Origin: Anaerolineae bacterium | GTDB taxonomy: Bacteria; Chloroflexota; Anaerolineae; Aggregatilineales; UBA3940 | Direction of reading: 5' to 3' | Assembly: GCA_020852775.1 (NCBI GenBank) | Contig: JADZAD010000106.1 | Coordinates: 1-10,679, forward strand | Length of the DNA: 10,679 bases | Part shown: one piece after another, positions 5,878 through 10,679 of the stretch | How the letters are laid out: each line of letters begins with the position of its first letter | Position numbering within the stretch: the stretch's first letter is position 1 | Notes under the pieces: generated by a model | Seen by the model: the letters and a program-made list of their open reading frames with translations, nothing else | Database searches by the model: none | Told to the model about the DNA's origin: nothing | Translations under genes and position numbers: made by a program

Positions 5878-7239
5878 TCAGCGCCGCCAGCGAGGCTGCC
5901 AATCGGCCAGCGGGCGCTGGGTCAACTGCCTGATATCCGATCCATCGATCCGTATGATAAAGACCTCGTTATCGCCGTCCATCTGCGACGCGAAAGCGAT
6001 CCACTGCCCATCCGGCGAGAAGGACGGCCCTTTGTTGTTTCCGCCGTCCGTCAGCCTGACCGGTGCCGCGATACATCCACGCGGCAGGTAGGCGCAGGCG
6101 GCATCGATTACGTAGATATCCTTATCACCCTGCGGCCCGGAGTAGAAGGCCATCAACCGGCCATCGGGTGACCAGTCGTTGCGGCCACCGAGATCAGCCC
6201 CGTCAGTAATCTGGCGCACATTCGATCCGTCCGGCTCCATGATGAACAGCTCTGTCTTACCCGTACCCGGGCGGTCGGAAGAGAATGAGATTAAAGCGCC
6301 ATCAGGCGACCATTCCGGATCGATGCTGTTGTAATCGGTATCCGTCAATTGGCGCAGATTGCTGCCATCCGCGTTCATGATCCAGATGTTCTGCAGGTTG
6401 TTATCGCTGCCATAGGTCGAGGTAAAGACGATCCGGCCCATGTCCGGTGAGAAGCTGGGCGCGTAGTTTGATCCGTGGTTGCGCGTCAGCCGCACAGGGT
6501 CTGTACCATCCAACTCCATCACGTAGATTTCAAACTCTCCGGCCCGCTGCGATGAGAACACGATCTTCTCACCATCTGGAGACAGCGACGGATACCAGTC
6601 CGTGCCCGGCTCATCCGTCAACCGCCGCTGGTCAGCCCCATCAGCACGCATGGTACAGATCTCATCCGACTCATAGTAGCAGACATAGACTATCGTAGTC
6701 TGCCACAGGTTGAACACAGGCGCCGCGGTCAGGAACGCGGAGGTCGGCGCGGGCTGGAAGAATCCAACCGGGATCGCGGGGGTAGCGGTGGTGGGTGGCG
6801 GTGTGGGCGATTCCTGTGCCGGGGTCGCGGACAGCGCCAGGAAGTAGTCCGGCGGCAGCAGCGAAGTTGGAGATGGCGCGGGCCCCGGCGGGAGAGTCGC
6901 AGCGGGGAGTGGAGACGGGAGCATTATCTGAGGCGTCACGATGGGCTCGGTCGGCGCGTCCGCATAAGCCGGTTCGACGGGTTGCCGGCGCACCAGCATA
7001 AGCAGCCCCAGCGTAAAGCCAGCAATCAGCCCGATCGCCGCCAGCGCGCCACCCACTCCGATCAGAGCGGGTATCAGCCGGTTCAGACGGGCCGGGGCAT
7101 GACGCGGCGCGATCTTCTCGACAGGATAGGAGCGGTAGCGCGGCCTGGCAGCGGGAGGCACCGCAGAAGCTGAGGCCGCCCAGCTTTCAGATTGCAGAGC
7201 GCGGTCATCCCGCTGTTCGTCCCGCGGTTGATCGTCCAC
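5878..7239 (-). CDS. Membrane-anchored TolB-like six-bladed beta-propeller protein
   Basis: The 453-residue protein has three parts. Residues 1-54 are hydrophilic and probably cytoplasmic. Residues 55-83 form one hydrophobic helix followed by RR, an anchor with the C-terminus outside. Residues 90-178 are a Pro/Thr/Ser/Ala-rich linker with low-complexity SPTPPPTT-like stretches. The rest is a PD40/TolB-type propeller: SPDG motifs at 220, 311, 357 and 408 and SPDM at 264, each preceded by a short loop and followed by strands of the IVFSSQRAGEFEIYVMELDG kind. The first strand pair (183-206) and the closing WQPRWRR (447-453) can complete a ring, giving about six blades. Cys187/Cys195 and Cys382/Cys389 could form disulfides outside the cell. 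The start is GTG at 7239, one base after the upstream stop, with GGAG at 7244-7247, so translation is probably coupled. A binding or scaffold role at the surface is inferred; it is not TolB itself, as no Tol-Pal genes are present. Confidence 0.85.
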   Translation of the reverse strand: MDDQPRDEQRDDRALQSESWAASASAVPPAARPRYRSYPVEKIAPRHAPARLNRLIPALIGVGGALAAIGLIAGFTLGLLMLVRRQPVEPAYADAPTEPIVTPQIMLPSPLPAATLPPGPAPSPTSLLPPDYFLALSATPAQESPTPPPTTATPAIPVGFFQPAPTSAFLTAAPVFNLWQTTIVYVCYYESDEICTMRADGADQRRLTDEPGTDWYPSLSPDGEKIVFSSQRAGEFEIYVMELDGTDPVRLTRNHGSNYAPSFSPDMGRIVFTSTYGSDNNLQNIWIMNADGSNLRQLTDTDYNSIDPEWSPDGALISFSSDRPGTGKTELFIMEPDGSNVRQITDGADLGGRNDWSPDGRLMAFYSGPQGDKDIYVIDAACAYLPRGCIAAPVRLTDGGNNKGPSFSPDGQWIAFASQMDGDNEVFIIRIDGSDIRQLTQRPLADWQPRWRR

Positions 7240-7240
7240 G

Positions 7241-8437
7241 CTACTCCACCATCAGAAAGCCGTTGCTGTCCAGATACTCCCGGATAATTCCGGCAGCGAA
7301 GCGGTTGCCCGCCGGCGTCCAGTGGGCGTCCACGTTGAAATAGATCGGATCGGCGGGCAGGCCCTGTGCAAGCATCGACGAGCCGAGGTCGAGGCAGTGC
7401 AGGTTCTCCTGCTGACAGAGATCCATGATCGTCCGGTTGAAGTGTTCAAAGCGGGCCGCAAGCTCTGCGGCGTCGCACGGCCCGGCGAGATAGTCCGGGT
7501 AGAGCTGCTCCTTGGCCGGGAACACCACCACGACCAGTTCCGCGCCCGCTTCGCTGCTGGCCTGCTGTGCCTCACGGATATTACTCACAACGCTCTCCAG
7601 GCCCTGCTCAAGGGCCGGGTCATCGAAGGCGAGGGTCTTCCCCCAGCCGCCGATGTCGAACGTGTAGCGGATATCACCCTGCTCGTAAGCACACTGGGCC
7701 GCCTCTTCCGTCCGGGTAGAGTAGTACAGGTAGCCAAGGAACCGGTACAGGTATGAATTATGGCTGAAAAACTGGCGTACCCTGTATAATGGAGAATTAC
7801 CCGTCACCTGTTGCACAAGCAGTTCCTCCGCTGTCATGCCCTGTGCAAGCTTTGCCTGCACCCAGGCATCATCCGCTGGATCGTTCGCATAGACCCCATA
7901 CAGAATCAGCCGTGGTTGCAGAGACAGGCCGTAGCGTTCCAGCACACCCAGTTCCTTGATCGAGCTGCTGCCCAGCACGCCGAGGTTGGCGAAATCCCGG
8001 CCAGTCTCCTGCTCCAGCAGTTCCACCCACGTTTCATCCGCTTCAACCCCCCAACCCATCACAAAGGAATCACCTATCGCTACAGCGAAGGGATCACCCT
8101 CGATCCCTTCGTCACGAAAACCAACCTCATCGAAGGTCAGCCCGGAGGTGTCCACGGTGAAAGTGTACTCGGGGTGGATGGTTGTGGTGCTGCGCCCGGC
8201 GAAGAACAGGTAATCCAGTTCCGGGTGGCCGGGCACCGCTGCCCCCATGTGGCGTTCATGCCGGTTATCAACCTCTGGCAGGGTGCCCCACAGGCGGGCA
8301 TTGATCGGCATCAGGGCCGGAAAGACACGCAGCACACCTTCAGCGGCCAGCGCCGCGAGGGCCAGCCCGAAGGCGGCCAGTACTGCCTGCCCCATGATTG
8401 CCCTGGGGCTGAACCGGGGCGACGACGATCCTGCCAT
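7241..8437 (-). CDS. Membrane-anchored SGNH/GDSL hydrolase-like protein (AlgX/AlgJ-like layout)
   Basis: The 398-residue product has a short basic N-terminus, one hydrophobic helix at about 15-38 (an anchor or uncleaved signal), and an extracytoplasmic SGNH fold. The nucleophile motif is AIGDSFVMGWG (120-130) with D123 and S124. A GVLGSSS stretch at 153-159 could supply the block II Gly, and GVYAND (181-186) with N185 resembles the block III Asn. The C-terminal dyad is D370 and H372 in NVDAHWTPAGN (368-378), the form seen in AlgX/AlgJ-type acetyltransferases and many SGNH esterases. The probable role is adding or removing acyl groups on a glycan outside the membrane. The frame extends to a TTG at 8485, but that would overlap the glycosyltransferase by 41 bases. 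The ATG at 8437, seven bases after its stop, is preferred, although no clear Shine-Dalgarno precedes it. An acylhydrolase on lipid or peptide substrates remains possible. Confidence 0.8.
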   Translation of the reverse strand: MAGSSSPRFSPRAIMGQAVLAAFGLALAALAAEGVLRVFPALMPINARLWGTLPEVDNRHERHMGAAVPGHPELDYLFFAGRSTTTIHPEYTFTVDTSGLTFDEVGFRDEGIEGDPFAVAIGDSFVMGWGVEADETWVELLEQETGRDFANLGVLGSSSIKELGVLERYGLSLQPRLILYGVYANDPADDAWVQAKLAQGMTAEELLVQQVTGNSPLYRVRQFFSHNSYLYRFLGYLYYSTRTEEAAQCAYEQGDIRYTFDIGGWGKTLAFDDPALEQGLESVVSNIREAQQASSEAGAELVVVVFPAKEQLYPDYLAGPCDAAELAARFEHFNRTIMDLCQQENLHCLDLGSSMLAQGLPADPIYFNVDAHWTPAGNRFAAGIIREYLDSNGFLMVE

Positions 8438-8444
8438 TACCGGA

Positions 8445-9683
8445 TCAGGCAGAATCGCTGCGGCGGCGCGTAGCGGCCTCCGCAATAATTGTGCGGTAGA
8501 CCTCGATCCACTGGTCTACCAGCGTATCCCAGTTGAAATTGCGAATCACGTAGTCGCGGCCTCGCTTTGCCTGTGCCCGGGCGGCATCCGGGTTATTGAT
8601 CATGTCGAGGATGCAGTCCGCCAGCCCGGCCACATCCCCGAAGGTCACTGCCCGGGCGATGTCCGCGTTGACAAGCTGCGTAGTCGAACCACAGCGGTCG
8701 GTGGTGATTGTCGGAGTTTCGTTCAGCAGCGCTTCAAGCGGCGTGATGCCTTGAATCTCGTAGCGGGAGGGCAGCACATACGAATCGAATGAGCGGTAGG
8801 CCGCGGCTTTGTCCTCGTTGTTGCCCACATAGCCGATAAAGCGTACCGCCTTGCCGATCCCCAGGCGGGCAATCTGTGCCTGGAGTTCCCCCAGCGAGCC
8901 ATCATCTGGCCCTACCATCACGAGGATGGCATCCGGTCGCCTCGCCAGCACCTGCGCGAAGGCGTCGATCAGGAACTCCGGCCCTTTGATCGGGCTGAGG
9001 CGTGCCAGAAATCCAACCACAGGCTGGCCTTCCGGGATGTCATGCTGCCTTTTGAAGGCCGCCACATCGACCTCAAAGTCGAAGGCTGTCACGTCAATCC
9101 CGTTCGGAATGATGATAATCCGGTCGGGTGAGAGGTTCATCGAGAGATACTGCTGCTTCTCCATTTCCGTGAGTGCATGCAGCCGTGAGGCGTGGCGCAG
9201 CAGCCGCCCACCGTAAAATGCATCGTATACCTGCTTGAGCGCGGTCCGGCGCAGTTCCGGAGGCAGGCCGCCCTGCGGCATCACAATATAGGGCAGGTTA
9301 TAGCTCTCCAGCCCCGGCAGCGCATAGACGTTCTGCAGTGTGCGAAACTCATGCAGATGGATGACGTCGAAGTTCCGCATCAGGTGCGGCAGGCCGAAGC
9401 CAAAGCCTTCCGGGATGAACAGGCGGTTCCAGGCGAGCTTGTTGCTGAAATTACGAACACGCAGCACCTTGACGCCATCCACGGTCTGTTCACCCGCCGG
9501 TGATCGCTGTTCAGAGTCAAGCGCATCGGTGGTATAGATCAGCACATCATGTCCGCGCTCGACCAGGCGTTTGTTCAGTTCATATGCGACACGCACCGGC
9601 CCGCCATATGCCCATGCCGGGTTGAAATACGGTACGATGTGCAGAATACGGAAGCGGTCGAGGTTATGTGAGTTGTTCGCCAT
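8445..9683 (-). CDS. GT4-family glycosyltransferase (GT-B fold)
   Basis: The 412-residue enzyme transfers a sugar from an NDP-sugar to a glycan or lipid acceptor, with retention, on the cytoplasmic side of the membrane. The N-terminal domain opens with FRILHIVPYFNPAWAYGGPV (11-30), containing the acceptor-side GGP loop. IPNGID at 192-197 marks the linker. The C-terminal Rossmann domain has VGFLARLSPIKG (223-234) with R228 and K233 for the nucleotide diphosphate, and the EX7E motif EIQGITPLE (309-317). Length is usual for GT4 (GT1-type Pfam domain). ATG 9683 has AAGGA at 9689-9693, which overlaps the TAA stop of the upstream membrane protein, pointing to translational coupling. Donor and acceptor are unknown; it could build an exopolysaccharide, a capsule repeat unit or a glycolipid. 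Confidence 0.92.
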   Translation of the reverse strand: MANNSHNLDRFRILHIVPYFNPAWAYGGPVRVAYELNKRLVERGHDVLIYTTDALDSEQRSPAGEQTVDGVKVLRVRNFSNKLAWNRLFIPEGFGFGLPHLMRNFDVIHLHEFRTLQNVYALPGLESYNLPYIVMPQGGLPPELRRTALKQVYDAFYGGRLLRHASRLHALTEMEKQQYLSMNLSPDRIIIIPNGIDVTAFDFEVDVAAFKRQHDIPEGQPVVGFLARLSPIKGPEFLIDAFAQVLARRPDAILVMVGPDDGSLGELQAQIARLGIGKAVRFIGYVGNNEDKAAAYRSFDSYVLPSRYEIQGITPLEALLNETPTITTDRCGSTTQLVNADIARAVTFGDVAGLADCILDMINNPDAARAQAKRGRDYVIRNFNWDTLVDQWIEVYRTIIAEAATRRRSDSA

Positions 9684-9691
9684 CAGCGTCC

Positions 9692-10679
9692 TTATGGTAG
9701 CACCCGGTAAACCTGTGCACCGTCCTGCTCGAAGACCTGTTCCAGCCAGTCGATGCTGGCCGGGTCATAGTCAAGTGCTCGCCAGGTATCCTGTGGCCAA
9801 CGCCAGCGGATTGATCCGCGCATATCGTTGAACCGCTCCGGCTGGTTCACTATCTGCGGAATGATCACGTAGTCAATGCCCTGTGCCTGCACAAATACCC
9901 GCGCCGCAGGTTGTGACAGGTCAAAGTAGGCCTGCTCCGCCTGCGCCATCCGCTCATAATACGAATCAGCCAGATGGAAGAACGGCTGATCGCGGAACTC
10001 CACCGTTTCCCGTTCCGCAATGGTCGTCACCCAGTGGCCCTCGAAGCCAGATGGATAATTGAGGATCAGGCTGTCCTGCGGGCTATTCTGCCTCAGGTAG
10101 GTCATCACTGCCAGATCCGCACGAGAGGAGAACGCCCCGAAGAAGTTCACGGCCTGCCTGCTGCTGATGAGGATCGGCCTGCTCAGAACCACCGCCAGCG
10201 CCACCAGGCCAATCCCTGTGACGAGCGCCGCCTGCCCGGCCCACATCGGCATTGCGATTGCGTGTTCCCGGGCCGCAGCCCAGCGGTCGAGCAGCCAGTC
10301 GATAAAGACGGTGGCAAAGTAGGCATACGTCAGGATCGGGCCACGCCATGCCACGCTGTAGGGGTAAACGTAGCGCATGATGTCAATCCCGATCAGGTCG
10401 AAGAAACGATCCGTCAGCCCGAAGATCGAGAAATCGATGACGAAGACCAGCCACGTCAGCATCAGCACATCTGGCAGCCGCCGGCGCCACAGCGCGAGCA
10501 TCGCTCCGCCAAGCGCCAGTGCCGGCACCAGCACCCCCTGGTAGACGACCATCTGCTTCCAGTGAGTCGCGCTGAGGATGAACGGCGAAACGACCTGCTC
10601 CACGAAGAAGAGCGGCAGCACCCGCAGCGCCCACGGGCCGGTCAGCAGCACACCCAGCACCGGGATCACCACGCAATAC
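9692..10679 (-). CDS. Polytopic membrane protein, C-terminal part (possible GT-C-like glycosyltransferase; 5' end cut)
   Basis: Reading on the minus strand from the right edge gives 328 residues to a TAA. The frame stays open past the GTG at 10672, so the true start lies outside the window. About five hydrophobic segments are visible: one before and through LPLFFVEQVV, then VLVPALALGGAMLALW, VLMLTWLVFVIDF, YAYFATVFIDWLL, and ALVTGIGLVALAVVL. The last about 150 residues are soluble. They begin near VMTYLRQNSPQDSLIL and include a block (FEGHWVTTIAERETVEF) like the C-terminal domains of large membrane glycosyltransferases that use lipid-linked sugars; the end is AQVYRVLP. Catalytic residues of GT-C enzymes sit in the first loop, which is missing, so the family is not proven. 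It overlaps no gene, and the GT4 gene starts eight bases downstream. A non-catalytic membrane protein of unknown function is the main alternative. Confidence 0.7.
   Translation of the reverse strand, partial: YCVVIPVLGVLLTGPWALRVLPLFFVEQVVSPFILSATHWKQMVVYQGVLVPALALGGAMLALWRRRLPDVLMLTWLVFVIDFSIFGLTDRFFDLIGIDIMRYVYPYSVAWRGPILTYAYFATVFIDWLLDRWAAAREHAIAMPMWAGQAALVTGIGLVALAVVLSRPILISSRQAVNFFGAFSSRADLAVMTYLRQNSPQDSLILNYPSGFEGHWVTTIAERETVEFRDQPFFHLADSYYERMAQAEQAYFDLSQPAARVFVQAQGIDYVIIPQIVNQPERFNDMRGSIRWRWPQDTWRALDYDPASIDWLEQVFEQDGAQVYRVLP

Noticed and set aside
6200..6660. Apparent DNA repeats
   Set aside because: They come from the repeated SPDG and DGS(N/D) motifs of the beta-propeller blades, not from a nucleotide repeat element.
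8438..8485. Upstream TTG start for the SGNH protein
   Set aside because: It would overlap the glycosyltransferase by 41 bases; the ATG at 8437 fits the gene junction better, although its ribosome site is weak.

Overview
The window reads as a moderately GC-rich bacterial chromosome segment. No rRNA, tRNA, mobile element, phage gene or CRISPR array is visible. The combination of a membrane-anchored TolB-like propeller, a membrane-anchored SGNH protein, a GT4 glycosyltransferase and a large membrane protein with a C-terminal soluble part, next to UPF0316 and DUF429 proteins, suggests a Chloroflexota (Anaerolineae-like) genome. That assignment is inference from gene style only. Ten protein genes fill almost all of the sequence. 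The longest gap between genes is about 194 bases (965-1158). ATG is the usual start, and two genes probably start at GTG.

Left part. A 5'-complete but 3'-cut amidohydrolase of the S-adenosylhomocysteine/methylthioadenosine deaminase type (minus, 1-964) lies downstream of a guanylate-kinase-like gene (minus, 1159-1872), with a weak candidate terminator between them. The kinase gene is divergent from a plus-strand pair: a sugar-phosphate nucleotidylyltransferase with a C-terminal hexapeptide-repeat tail (2018-3001) and a UPF0316 membrane protein (3010-3537). The 145-base divergent spacer holds an extended -10 promoter for the kinase and a GC hairpin near its predicted transcript start.

Middle part. 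The UPF0316 gene converges tail to tail on a two-gene minus-strand unit: a DUF429 RNase-H-fold protein (4369-5136), then a xylose-isomerase-like TIM-barrel epimerase/isomerase (3534-4364). The converging stop codons share one CTAG. A 13-bp perfect hairpin at 5195-5225 ends the upstream APS kinase gene, and the apparent promoter of the DUF429 gene follows it directly.

Right part. A minus-strand run comes in from the right edge: a 5'-cut polytopic membrane protein (9692-10679), a GT4 glycosyltransferase (8445-9683), a membrane-anchored SGNH/AlgX-like protein (7241-8437) and a membrane-anchored TolB-like beta-propeller (5878-7239). Gaps are 1-8 bases, so these four are almost certainly co-transcribed. 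APS kinase (5250-5792) follows after about 85 bases and has its own candidate -10. The run looks like part of a surface glycan or exopolysaccharide locus: the GT4 enzyme transfers sugars in the cytoplasm, the polytopic protein may act on lipid-linked sugars, the SGNH protein may acylate or deacylate outside the membrane, and the propeller may serve as an extracytoplasmic scaffold. A link between APS kinase and glycan sulfation is possible but unproven, since no sulfotransferase or ATP sulfurylase is in view.

I see no clearly new defence or mobile system. The most interesting points are the tightly coupled envelope module, the atypical guanylate-kinase-like protein, and several compact regulatory junctions.
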